Assembly (NCBI GenBank): GCA_026003755.1
Contig: BPHV01000001.1
Location: 1,400,393-1,464,392, forward strand
Direction of reading: 5' to 3'
From: Candidatus Roseilinea sp.
GTDB lineage: Bacteria; Chloroflexota; Anaerolineae; J036; Brachytrichaceae
DNA: 64,000 nt
The notes under the pieces are model-generated. The model did no database searches, was not told the origin of the DNA, and worked only from the letters and a program-made list of their open reading frames with translations. A program made the translations under genes and the position numbers. Below are positions 43,278 through 51,627 of the stretch, piece by piece; the first letter of the stretch is position 1; the number at the start of each line of letters is the position of its first letter.

Positions 43278-44371
43278 AGTACCTGGCCGAGTTTCGCAAC
43301 GGTGAGATCGCGCAGCGCCTGGCCGCTGAAATCCGGCGCATGACCACGCGGCGCTGGGCGATCATGGAGGTGTGCGGCGGGCAGACGCATGCGATCATCC
43401 GCAACGGCATTGACCAATTGCTGCCGCCGGAGATCGAGTTGATCCACGGCCCCGGCTGCCCGGTGTGCGTGACGCCGCTGGAGGTGATTGACAAGGCGCT
43501 GGCCATCGCCGCGCGCCCCGACGTGATCTTCTGCTCGTTTGGCGATATGCTGCGCGTGCCCGGCAGTCGCCACGACCTCTTCCGCGTCAAGAGCGAGGGG
43601 GGCGACGTGCGCGTGGTGTACTCGCCGTTGGACGCCGTGGCGATTGCGCGCGACAACCCGCACAAGCAGGTCGTCTTCTTCGGCATCGGCTTTGAGACCA
43701 CGGCGCCGGCGAACGCGATGGCCGTCGTCGTCGCCAAGCGCCAGGGGCTAAAAAACTTCTCGATGCTCGTCTCGCACGTGCTGGTGCCGCCGGCCATCGA
43801 GGCGATCATGAATTCGCCATCCAACCGCGTACAGGCCTTCCTCGCCGCCGGCCACGTGTGCAGCGTGATGGGCTACTGGCAATATCCGCCGCTGGCCGAG
43901 AAATATCGCGCACCGATTGTGGTGACCGGCTTCGAGCCGCTGGACATCCTGGAAGGCATCCGCCGCGCCGTGCGCCAGTTGGAAGCCGGCGCAGCCTACG
44001 TCGAGAACGCTTACCCGCGCGCCGTCACCTTTGAAGGCAATCAGCCGGCGCAGCGCATGCTGGCCGAGGTGTTCGAGCCTACCGACCGCGCCTGGCGCGG
44101 CATCGGCGTCATCCCCAACAGCGGGTGGCGCCTGCGCGACGCCTACCGCGCGTTCGACGCCGAAGCCCGGTTCGACGTCGCCGACATCCGCGCGCAAGAG
44201 CCGCCGATCTGCCGCAGCGGCGATGTGTTGCAGGGCAAGATCAAGCCCATTGAATGTCCGGCGTTCGGCAATCCGTGCACGCCTCGCACGCCGCTGGGCG
44301 CAACGATGGTGAGCAGCGAAGGCGCCTGCGCGGCTTACTACAACTACGGACGGTTCGCACGAGCGGGGTGA
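43274..44371 (+). CDS. hypD: Hydrogenase maturation protein HypD
   Basis: Iron-sulfur scaffold on which the Fe(CN)2CO centre is built together with HypC and HypE. 365 residues, the normal length. Conserved blocks: VCGGQTHAI (Cys that binds iron with HypC), [23 protein letters not shown], and the C-terminal cysteine cluster in CRSGDVLQG and [10 protein letters not shown] that ligates the [4Fe-4S] cluster. Part of hypABCDE. Confidence 0.96.
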   Translation: MKYLAEFRNGEIAQRLAAEIRRMTTRRWAIMEVCGGQTHAIIRNGIDQLLPPEIELIHGPGCPVCVTPLEVIDKALAIAARPDVIFCSFGDMLRVPGSRHDLFRVKSEGGDVRVVYSPLDAVAIARDNPHKQVVFFGIGFETTAPANAMAVVVAKRQGLKNFSMLVSHVLVPPAIEAIMNSPSNRVQAFLAAGHVCSVMGYWQYPPLAEKYRAPIVVTGFEPLDILEGIRRAVRQLEAGAAYVENAYPRAVTFEGNQPAQRMLAEVFEPTDRAWRGIGVIPNSGWRLRDAYRAFDAEARFDVADIRAQEPPICRSGDVLQGKIKPIECPAFGNPCTPRTPLGATMVSSEGACAAYYNYGRFARAG

Positions 44372-44419
44372 GCCTCGAGCGATGAGGGTGAACAGGGTGA
44401 GCGGCAAGGGGTTGAGCCC

Positions 44420-44461
44420 GACTCCCTGCTATCCACTCCCGACTTCCGAATCTTTGACTTC
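44420..44461. repeat. Degenerate heptamer tract between hypD and hypE
   Basis: Six units in 7-base phase: GACTCCC, TGCTATC, CACTCCC, GACTTCC, GAATCTT, TGACTTC. It shares the GACTCCC unit with the tract at 7774. It fills the 100-base gap between hypD and hypE, the only sizeable gap in the operon. Confidence 0.45.
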
Positions 44462-44471
44462 TCAGTTGCCT

Positions 44472-45527
44472 ATGTCCCTCGACTTCGCGACCTGGTCTTG
44501 CCCGCTGCCGCTGCGCGATTACCCCAACATCGTCATCGGCCACGGCGGCGGGGGGAAGCTGACGGCCGAGCTGATCCAACATCTGTTCGCGCCGGCCTTT
44601 GACGATGAGGCGCTGCGCCCACCGGGCGACGCCGCAATCTTGTCGTTCGATGGCGCGCGCCTGGCGGTCTCGACCGATTCGTTCGTGGTGCGGCCGTTAT
44701 TCTTCCCCGGCGGTTCGATCGGCGAGCTGGCCGTCAACGGCACGGTGAACGATTTGGCCATGATGGGCGCGCGGCCGCTCTACCTGACTGCCGGCTTCAT
44801 TGTTGAGGAGGGGCTGCCGCTTGCGCAGCTTGGCGCAATTGTCGCGCGCATGGCGGCAGCGGCGCGCGCGGTCGGCGCGCGTGTTGTGGCCGGCGACACC
44901 GAGGTGGTGGACAAAGGCCATGGCGACGGCGTATTCATCAACACGACGGGCATCGGCCTCATCCCCGACGGCGTGCGCATTGGGCCGGATCGCGCCCGGC
45001 CGGGCGACTGCGTGCTGGTCAACGGCTCGATCGGCGATCACGGCATGGCCATCATGAGCGTGCGCGAGGGCCTGGAGTTCGAGGCGACGATCACCAGCGA
45101 CACTGCGCCGCTGTGCGACTTGGTCGCGGCGATGTTGGCAGCCGCGCCGGACGCAATTCACACCTTGCGCGACCCCACGCGCGGCGGCCTGGCGGCCGCG
45201 CTGAACGAGATCGCGGCAGCTTCGCGCGTTGGCATCCAGATTGATGAGCGCGCGCTTCCGGTGAACCCCGCCGTGCAAGCGGCGTGCGACCTGTTGGGCA
45301 TGGATCCGCTCTACGTGGCCAACGAAGGAAAGCTGGTCGCGTTTGTCGCGCCAGAGGCGGCCGAGGCGATTCTGGCGCGCATGCGCGCCCATCCGTTGGG
45401 CCGCCAGGCCGCGATGATCGGGCAAGTCGTGGAGCAGCCGGCCGGGGTAGTGGCGGCGCGCACGGCCATCGGCGGCACGCGGGTTATCCCGATGCCGCTG
45501 GGTGAGCAGCTCCCGCGCATCTGTTAA
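44472..45527 (+). CDS. hypE: Hydrogenase maturation protein HypE
   Basis: Dehydrates the carbamoyl group on its C-terminal Cys to thiocyanate, the cyanide donor. 351 residues. The C-terminal PRIC with its terminal Cys is intact; other motifs are IVIGHGGGGKLTAELI, LAVSTDSFVV, NGTVNDLAMMGA, VAGDTEVVDKGHGDG and LRDPTRGGLAAALNE of the PurM fold. ATG at 44472 selected because the alignment with the family begins there and upstream bases are heptamer repeats. Confidence 0.96.
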   Translation: MSLDFATWSCPLPLRDYPNIVIGHGGGGKLTAELIQHLFAPAFDDEALRPPGDAAILSFDGARLAVSTDSFVVRPLFFPGGSIGELAVNGTVNDLAMMGARPLYLTAGFIVEEGLPLAQLGAIVARMAAAARAVGARVVAGDTEVVDKGHGDGVFINTTGIGLIPDGVRIGPDRARPGDCVLVNGSIGDHGMAIMSVREGLEFEATITSDTAPLCDLVAAMLAAAPDAIHTLRDPTRGGLAAALNEIAAASRVGIQIDERALPVNPAVQAACDLLGMDPLYVANEGKLVAFVAPEAAEAILARMRAHPLGRQAAMIGQVVEQPAGVVAARTAIGGTRVIPMPLGEQLPRIC

Positions 45528-45540
45528 GGAATCCGTTCAC

Positions 45541-46056
45541 ATGGCTGACACGGCTTACCTGATGATCAGCGGCGCGACGACGGCCTATCGCGCCCCGGAG
45601 TTCGTCGCCGCGCTCAGCGCCCGATTTGCGCGTGTGATTACGGTGCAGACGCCGAACGCCACGCGCCTGATCAGCCCGCATGACCTGCGCCGCATCCCCA
45701 ACAACCAACTGGTGGAGAGCTACTTTGACGCGCGCATCTTGCCGCGGCCGACGCCCGGGCCGGTGTTGTTCGCACCGTGCAACTTCAACTCGCTCAACAA
45801 GCTGGCCGGCGGCGTGGCCGACAACCTGGCGCTGTCCATCGTTGCCGAGATGATCGGCTTCGGGCAGCCGGTCGTCGTCGCGCTGTCGCTGAACGAGCCA
45901 TTGTTCGCTCATCCCATTGTTCGGGAGTCCATCACGACGCTGACCCGTTGGGGGGTCACGGTCGTCGAGCCGCAGGATGTGGGCCAGGGCCTCACCATGG
46001 CGCCGACCGAGGTCGTGCTGAAGGCGTTCTTCGCGCGCGCCGTCACGGGCAGTTGA
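45541..46056 (+). CDS. Flavoprotein-family protein in the hyp operon
   Basis: 171 residues resembling the PPC-decarboxylase/UbiX-like flavoprotein fold: TAYLMISGATTAYRAPEFV at the start, FAPCNFNSLNKLAGGVADNLALSIV (the FMN-fold substrate helix), and QPVVVALSLNEPLFAHPIVRESI. AAGGAA lies 10 bases upstream of the ATG, and the gene starts 13 bases after hypE, so it is probably part of the hyp transcript. It is not a standard hydrogenase-maturation gene. A role in hydrogenase or cofactor assembly is inference from position only. Confidence 0.72.
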   Translation: MADTAYLMISGATTAYRAPEFVAALSARFARVITVQTPNATRLISPHDLRRIPNNQLVESYFDARILPRPTPGPVLFAPCNFNSLNKLAGGVADNLALSIVAEMIGFGQPVVVALSLNEPLFAHPIVRESITTLTRWGVTVVEPQDVGQGLTMAPTEVVLKAFFARAVTGS

Positions 46057-46063
46057 CGGCCGG

Positions 46064-47017
46064 CTATTCAGCCGGCGTCGGCGCATCCGACTCGATCAGC
46101 TCGCGCGCTTTTAATTCGGTCCAGAACGCCGGCGGAATCGGCGCAGCGAAGTCGGCGAGGTTTTGGTCAATCTCGCTCGGCTTGGCCATGCCGACGATCA
46201 ACGCTTGCACGGCCGGATGCGCCGCGGCGAATTGCATGGCCGCCGCGCGCAGCGAGACGCCATACCGGGCGCAGACGCGCGCGATCATCCGCGTCAGGCG
46301 CAGGATCGGCTCCGGCGCAGGCGCATACTGGTAGCGCGCGCCCGGTTGCGCGCCGGTGGCCAAAATGCCGCCGTTGAAAACCCCAGCGGCGAGAATGCCG
46401 ATCCCCTTCGCCATGGCGAGCGGAAAGGCCTCGCGCAGCGGCGCCTGCTCCAGCAACGTATAGCGGCCGGCCAGGATGGCGCAATCGAGCGGGGCATGGC
46501 GCGCGAAGTCCAACAGAAAGTCGGTCTGGTTCAAGCCGGCGCCGATCGCGCGAATGACCCCTTGCGCTTTCAAGTCCAGCAGCGTCGGATAGGCTTCGTC
46601 CATGATCTGTGCGCGGTAGTCGCCGGCTTCCGGGTCGTGCACGTGCACGATGTCCAGATGCGCCACGCCCAGGCGCGTGAGGCTGCCCTCGATGCTGCGC
46701 AGCACCGCATCGCGCGCGTAGCTGCGCACGCCGGCGCCCTGCTGGCCGATGCGGTCTGGGTCGGGCAGCCAACCGACCTTGGTGCTGATCAGAAACCGGT
46801 CGCGCGGGATGCCGCGCAGCGCCAGGCCAACGCGGATTTCAGATTGGCCGTTGGCGTAGAAAGGCGCAGTGTCCAGCAGGTTGACGCCGCGTTCGAGCGC
46901 GCGATGAACCGTCGCAATCGCATCGGCTTCGCTCACGCCATAGCCGAACGTAGGCTCCATCGAGCCGAGCGGTGCGCAGCCGAGGCCGAGCCGAGGAATC
47001 GAAAAGGAAAGCCCCAT
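46064..47017 (-). CDS. Aldo/keto reductase
   Basis: 317-residue (beta/alpha)8 oxidoreductase using NAD(P)H. Catalytic tetrad region: NLLDTAPFYANGQSE (Asp, and Tyr one turn on), ISTKVG (Lys) and DIVHVHDPEA (His). Closest in form to L-fucose/D-threo-aldose dehydrogenases, which have the same N-terminal LGLGCAPLGSM. Convergent with the flavoprotein gene. Substrate unknown. Confidence 0.85.
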   Translation of the reverse strand: MGLSFSIPRLGLGCAPLGSMEPTFGYGVSEADAIATVHRALERGVNLLDTAPFYANGQSEIRVGLALRGIPRDRFLISTKVGWLPDPDRIGQQGAGVRSYARDAVLRSIEGSLTRLGVAHLDIVHVHDPEAGDYRAQIMDEAYPTLLDLKAQGVIRAIGAGLNQTDFLLDFARHAPLDCAILAGRYTLLEQAPLREAFPLAMAKGIGILAAGVFNGGILATGAQPGARYQYAPAPEPILRLTRMIARVCARYGVSLRAAAMQFAAAHPAVQALIVGMAKPSEIDQNLADFAAPIPPAFWTELKARELIESDAPTPAE

Positions 47018-47103
47018 AGGCGGGCAGGATTCGCGTCACTTGCAACCTGGAGACCACCGAGAAGGCCCCAAGGCGCAAATGGCGCGTGGTTAAGTTGGGC
47101 GCT

Positions 47104-47637
47104 TTATGATCCCGCCGGCGTCGTCACAATGTCGCCTTCGAAGCGCATGAAGAACACGGTCATCGTCGTTTCGTTCTCATTGCGCGTCGCCGCAAGCACA
47201 AGTAGGGACTTGTTGGCGGGGTTCTGCTTGCCGAACAAGCAGAACGTTGCGCCGGCGCTCGACGCGTTGTTCATGCCGGTGCAACCGGGTTGACCCGCCA
47301 TGTCCCACCCTGCGGCTCGCATGCGCTCGTCGGTGTAGAACGCCTTTATATCGTCCGGCGTCTTGGCCGATGTAAAGGTCAGGACCTCGAAGTTATCTAG
47401 GCGCACGCCCTCACTCGACGCCGATGCCCTGACCAGCGCCTGCACCGCCAGCCGAATCGGCAGCGGCAGATCTACGTTCTCCTTTGTCATCCCCTCCATG
47501 ACCGGCACATCGGCCCACATCCCGCCGGCCTGTGCGCCACCGCCGCCGCCGAGTAACGAGCCGATGGGGCCACAGCCCGAGGTCACAAGCAACACACAGG
47601 CGAGCGCGATCGAGAGCGCGATCGTTTTTGTATTCAT
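47104..47637 (-). CDS. Hypothetical lipoprotein
   Basis: 177 residues. Type II signal peptide with lipobox VTSGC (Cys22), a Gly-rich linker, and a soluble domain containing TFTSAKTPDDIKAFYTDERMRAAGWDMAG. This DDIKxFYxxxMxxxGW pattern occurs in small secreted domains of unknown function in many bacteria. Start fixed at the ATG at 47637: AAGGAGG lies 9 bases upstream, whereas the ATG three codons earlier directly abuts it. No functional assignment. Confidence 0.75.
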   Translation of the reverse strand: MNTKTIALSIALACVLLVTSGCGPIGSLLGGGGGAQAGGMWADVPVMEGMTKENVDLPLPIRLAVQALVRASASSEGVRLDNFEVLTFTSAKTPDDIKAFYTDERMRAAGWDMAGQPGCTGMNNASSAGATFCLFGKQNPANKSLLVLAATRNENETTMTVFFMRFEGDIVTTPAGS

Positions 47638-47947
47638 CACAAACATCCTCCTTGGCTCAGTTGAAAACCTTGCGAAGGCACCGTGAGCGATAAGCGTTGA
47701 CCTGGGCTTCACGATGTTGGCAAGCAAACGTGATTGAAGCGCAGCAGCGCCATCTGCGTCCGGGCGCGGGTGATCCGTGCCCACTTCACATGCCGGCTTT
47801 CTCGCAACCCTGTCGCAGTCGCCTTTCTCCCTTCACGGCTTCGTGTCAATTTGTTGTAGCCAATTGCGCTCAATCCTAGCAAAGATCGGTTGTTTGTGGT
47901 AGCGGTTCGCGTTCGTTGGCAGAAGCCGAAGCAAGCCTTATGCCCGC
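47638..47947. other. Intergenic stretch, no gene seen
   Basis: 310 bases between the lipoprotein start and the mevalonate kinase end, both on the minus strand. It holds the AAGGAGG ribosome site of the lipoprotein gene and a TTGACA-like hexamer at 47847-47852 (minus strand) without a matching -10. No RNA gene or repeat recognised. Confidence 0.4.
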
Positions 47948-48931
47948 CTACTCGGAGAGGCTCGAAGTGAAGACGCGCTTCGCGCCTGCGCGCAAGAGCG
48001 CTTCGCGCAGTGCTTCGGCATGGGCGACATCGCGCGCCAGGGCGATCATGTTGCCGCCGCGCCCGCCACCGCTCATCTTCGCGCCCAGGGCGCCGGCGGC
48101 CCGCGCAGCGTCGCACAGCGCGTCCAGCTCTGGGCACGACACGCCGAGCTGTTGCAACAACGCGTGATTGGCGTTCATGGCGTGGCCGAGCTGCACCCAA
48201 TCGCCGCGCTCCAACGCCTCGCGCGACCGATGCACCAATGCGGCGATCGCGTCGAAGCAGCCCTCGATGCGATCCCGGTCGCGCTCCCATGCGGCGCGCA
48301 CGTCGCCGACGGGGATGCGCGTCGGCGTGGCGATGCCGGTGTCGGCGATCACTAGCGGCAGCCCGGCGCCGATCTTCGCGTCGAGCAGTTCCAGCGGCTT
48401 CCCACGCGCGAACCACACGGGCTGCTCGTAAGCGATCACGGTGTTGTCTATGCCGCTGGGTGAGCCATGGTGCAATTGTTCGACTTCGTAGGCCATCCGG
48501 CTCGCCTCCTCCGGCAGCAACGCGCGGTCGAAATGCGCAGCGATCGCTCGTCCGATCGCAACCGACACCGCCGCGCCGCTCCCCAGATTAGCGCCGACCG
48601 GAATATCGGAGGTCACGGTCAATGTGGCGCGTGGGGGGCGGTGGCCGATAAGCTCGAAGGCCGCCAGGGCCGCGCGCGCCAGCGGGTTGCGCGTCCGTCG
48701 CGAGTGACGCCACAGCGAGACGGTGACGCCGACGTCGGGCGCGACGATTGTGAAGGCGCGCGAGCCGGTTTCGATGCGCGCACGTGCGCGGAGCGTTGGC
48801 AACGGCAGCGCGATAGCCGGCCGGCCATACACCACAGCGTGTTCGCCGCACAGAATCACTTTGGCGCAGGCGCTGCGCTCTACGGTGGTCACCTGTTCGA
48901 TCCCTGCTGTTGGGCGATCAGCTCCGTTCAC
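47948..48931 (-). CDS. mvk: Mevalonate kinase
   Basis: GHMP-family kinase that phosphorylates mevalonate for isoprenoid synthesis. 327 residues. Motif 1 CGEHAVVYGRPAIALPL, motif 2 PVGANLGSGAAVSVAIGRA (ATP-binding) and motif 3 KMSGGGRGGNMIAL; HHGSPSGIDN is the mevalonate kinase active-site segment with the catalytic Asp. GTG start at 48931 preferred, with GAGG 10 bases upstream; the longer ORF to 49078 adds a non-family extension. Other mevalonate-pathway genes are not in the window. Confidence 0.9.
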   Translation of the reverse strand: MNGADRPTAGIEQVTTVERSACAKVILCGEHAVVYGRPAIALPLPTLRARARIETGSRAFTIVAPDVGVTVSLWRHSRRTRNPLARAALAAFELIGHRPPRATLTVTSDIPVGANLGSGAAVSVAIGRAIAAHFDRALLPEEASRMAYEVEQLHHGSPSGIDNTVIAYEQPVWFARGKPLELLDAKIGAGLPLVIADTGIATPTRIPVGDVRAAWERDRDRIEGCFDAIAALVHRSREALERGDWVQLGHAMNANHALLQQLGVSCPELDALCDAARAAGALGAKMSGGGRGGNMIALARDVAHAEALREALLRAGAKRVFTSSLSE

Positions 48932-49123
48932 AATTTTGCCACCTCGCGGGGCAAACGCGATTTTAAGGCTGCCTGCTGACCGAGCGCAGGCGGCAGCGCC
49001 CGCCCCCGCCAGCAAGCAGGCGCTTAGGCCTGATCCCCCCGTTCCTTGGTTGTGCGGACCTGAACAGGTTGAGGGCAATGGCGAAGGATGGCGAAGTTTT
49101 TAGGGTAGCCCCTTCAAAACAAG

Positions 49124-49151
49124 TTGACAACCTTAAAAAAATGAGTAGACT
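49124..49151 (+). promoter_or_regulatory. Promoter of nusA operon
   Basis: TTGACA (49124-49129), 16-base spacer, TAGACT (49146-49151). This is the best -35/-10 pair in the window; the transcript would begin near 49158 with a leader of about 80 bases. Confidence 0.7.
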
Positions 49152-49180
49152 TACGGTTGCAACTTCGCGCGACACGGGAC

Positions 49181-49215
49181 GAAAGTGGGTCGAGAAAGCC
49201 CACTTTCTCTTTTCT
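49181..49215 (+). terminator. Attenuator-like terminator in the nusA leader
   Basis: Perfect 9-bp stem GAAAGTGGG (49181-49189) with 49199-49207, then TCTTTTCT. It lies between the promoter and the nusA start, so termination here would reduce the whole operon. NusA itself stimulates pausing and intrinsic termination, so feedback control is plausible but inferred. Confidence 0.55.
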
Positions 49216-49239
49216 AAGACGCATGAGGTGTAATGGGCC

Positions 49240-51105
49240 ATGAAAAGCGAATTTGCACTTGCTCTCAATCAGATTGGCGCCGAGCGAAGCCTGCCGCGCG
49301 AAATCATCACCAAGGTGATCGAAAGCGCGCTGGTGCAGTCCTATCGCAAATATGCCAACGTGATGAACAGCCAGAACGTGGCCGCCCGAGTGGACATGGA
49401 CAGCGGTGACGTGCGCATCTTCGTCGAGAAGGAGGTCGTCGAGGCGGTGATGGACGACCGCACTGAAATTTCTCTGGAGGACGCCTTGAAGCAAAAGCCG
49501 GACGCCGTCCTGGGCGACTGCATCATGGTTGACGTCACGCCGAAGGACTTTGGGCGCATCGCCGCGCAGAACGCCAAACAGCTCATCGTGCAAAAGCTAC
49601 GCGAAGCCGAGCGCGACTCTCAATATAGCCATCTTGTTGATCGCGAGGGCGAAATTGTCACGGGCACGGTGCAAAGCGTCAACAGCGCGGCCGTCATCGT
49701 CAATTTGGGCCGCAGCGAGGCCACGTTGCCGCGCAAAGAGCAGATTCCAAATGAGAAGTATGAGGTTCAGCAGCACCTGTGCGCCTACGTCATCGAGGTC
49801 AAACGCACCAACCGCGGCCCCCAAGTGACGCTGTCGCGCGCGCATAAGAATTTCTTGCGTCGGCTGCTGGAAAGAGAAGTGCCTGAAGTAAGCAATGGCC
49901 TAGTGGAAATTAAGTCCATCGTCCGAGAGCCAGGCTCGCGATCAAAGGTTGCCGTGGCCGCGTTACAGCCTAATATTGACCCGGTCGGCGCGTGCGTCGG
50001 CCAGCGTGGGACGCGCATCCAGAATATCATCAACGAACTGCGCGGCGAGAAAATTGATGTCATCGAATGGAGCGCCGATCCGACGGTCTATATTGCCAAG
50101 GCGCTCGGCCCGGCCAAAGTGATGGCCGTGCATCCCACCGAAGACAAGAGCGCGTCGGTCATCGTGCCCAACGACCAGCTCTCACTGGCCATCGGCCGCG
50201 AGGGGCAGAACGCGCGCTTGGCCGCGCGGCTGACCGGTTGGCGGATTGACATTAAGAGCAGCAGCGAGGCGCTGGGCGAGGCGCTGAACAAAATTTCGGA
50301 AGATCCGGATCTGCGAGTTTGGGTCGGGGACGAAATCCTGCAGGCGCTGCCAACACTGCGCGAGCTGCTCGTGCGTCAGCGCGCCCTGCCAACGGCGCTG
50401 ACGCCGGAGGAATTCACGCTCGTCAAGCGCGTGGTGGATAGCGTATACGCCTACGAGGTCGCGCGCCGCTCGAACGCCGATCACCTCAAGCCCGTGATCC
50501 AAAAGGCACAAGCCGAGGAGCGCCGTCAGGCGCGTCAGGCAGCCCTTTCGGCCATCCCGCAGGCCGCCTACGCCATGCCGCTGGAGGAGCTGGGACTTTC
50601 CCCTCGCGTAGCGCAACACATCATCGCTGCCGGCATCGTCTCGGTGGGACAACTGCTCGAACATAGCGTGCGCGGCGATGAGGGCCTGCTGGCCATCGAG
50701 GGCATTGGCCCAAAGGCGCTGAATGAGATCAAACAGGCGTTGGATAAGGCGGTTGGCCAATGGAAGGTAACGCCTGAGTCCACGCAGACTAACGCCGGCG
50801 ACGGCGCAAACGCATCGGCAGCACAACCGGCGACGGCAGCAGCGGCCCCTAAGGTCGAGGAGACGACGGAGGAAGCTCAACAATACTTCATCGAAGCCAT
50901 GAGCGAAGGGGCGGACGAGGATGAGGATGAGGACGAAGGTGAGGCCGCCGGCGCCAAGCCGGCCAAGCCGAAGAAGAAAGACGCCAAAGGCAAGAAGCCG
51001 CCCAAAGACCGCTTGCTCGTCTACGATGAAGAGTTGGGCCGCGTCGTGACTCAGCACTTGCGTAAGCCGGGCCGCTATGGCGACCTGGACGATCTCGAAG
51101 TCTGA
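49240..51105 (+). CDS. nusA: Transcription termination/antitermination factor NusA
   Basis: RNA polymerase-associated elongation factor, 621 residues (longer than the usual 350-500). N-terminal RNAP-binding domain (1-125), S1 domain (about 135-200), KH1 with GxxG GQRG (254-257), KH2 with [16 protein letters not shown] (about 319), a helix-hairpin-helix AR-like domain ([25 protein letters not shown]), and a long low-complexity acidic then Lys-rich tail ([21 protein letters not shown]). GAGGTG 9 bases before the ATG. First gene of the operon with ylxR and infB. Confidence 0.95.
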   Translation: MKSEFALALNQIGAERSLPREIITKVIESALVQSYRKYANVMNSQNVAARVDMDSGDVRIFVEKEVVEAVMDDRTEISLEDALKQKPDAVLGDCIMVDVTPKDFGRIAAQNAKQLIVQKLREAERDSQYSHLVDREGEIVTGTVQSVNSAAVIVNLGRSEATLPRKEQIPNEKYEVQQHLCAYVIEVKRTNRGPQVTLSRAHKNFLRRLLEREVPEVSNGLVEIKSIVREPGSRSKVAVAALQPNIDPVGACVGQRGTRIQNIINELRGEKIDVIEWSADPTVYIAKALGPAKVMAVHPTEDKSASVIVPNDQLSLAIGREGQNARLAARLTGWRIDIKSSSEALGEALNKISEDPDLRVWVGDEILQALPTLRELLVRQRALPTALTPEEFTLVKRVVDSVYAYEVARRSNADHLKPVIQKAQAEERRQARQAALSAIPQAAYAMPLEELGLSPRVAQHIIAAGIVSVGQLLEHSVRGDEGLLAIEGIGPKALNEIKQALDKAVGQWKVTPESTQTNAGDGANASAAQPATAAAAPKVEETTEEAQQYFIEAMSEGADEDEDEDEGEAAGAKPAKPKKKDAKGKKPPKDRLLVYDEELGRVVTQHLRKPGRYGDLDDLEV

Positions 51106-51107
51106 AC

Positions 51108-51413
51108 ATGGGGCGGGTGAACAAGGCGAAACATGCGCGTTCGGGCGTCAGGCATGTGCCCATGCGCACGTGCATCGGCACACGCACGCAGCACCCCAAG
51201 CGCGATATGATTCGCTTAATACGCACGGAAGACGGTCACATCGTGATCGACCTGACCGGCAAGCGTTCGGGAAGTCGGGGCGCGTATCTGTCCAAGAGTC
51301 GCGTCGCCGCCGAACAAGCCATTAAACACAAGCGTTTGGAGGCCGAGTTCGGCCAACCCGTTTCAAAGGAAGATGAGGAAGCCATCTTGGCGTTCTTCAG
51401 TCAGTTCGACTAA
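51108..51413 (+). CDS. YlxR/RnpM family RNA-binding protein
   Basis: 101 residues. DUF448 motif: RTCIGTRTQHPKRDMIRLIR, then HIVIDLTGKRSGSRGAYLSKS; the usual GRGAY is SRGAY. Related proteins (RnpM/YlxR) bind and modulate RNase P RNA. Starts 2 bases after the nusA stop. Standard position in the nusA operon. Confidence 0.9.
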   Translation: MGRVNKAKHARSGVRHVPMRTCIGTRTQHPKRDMIRLIRTEDGHIVIDLTGKRSGSRGAYLSKSRVAAEQAIKHKRLEAEFGQPVSKEDEEAILAFFSQFD

Positions 51414-51471
51414 GGTCAACGCAGTATGACCGGTGCGCGTTGAACGCTGAAGCTTTCAGCAAGACTCGGAG

Positions 51472-51507
51472 CAACGCAGGCTTCCCATCGGCCTGCGTTG
51501 TTGTTGC
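51472..51507 (+). terminator. Terminator-like hairpin between ylxR and infB
   Basis: Perfect 10-bp stem (CAACGCAGGC, 51472-51481, with 51491-51500), 9-base loop, then TTGTTGC. The T-run is weak, so partial termination is likely. The 214-base gap holds no L7Ae-type gene, which often sits here. Confidence 0.5.
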
Positions 51508-51627
51508 CGGCGCCTGGCAGTGCGCCCGTGATGCTCGGAGCAGAGGCCTAAGCCGATCGTCCGCAGACGGCGGGGTCAAATCTCCGCGCCAACGCACTGC
51601 GCAGCGCGGCGAAGAGAGGTGATGCAT

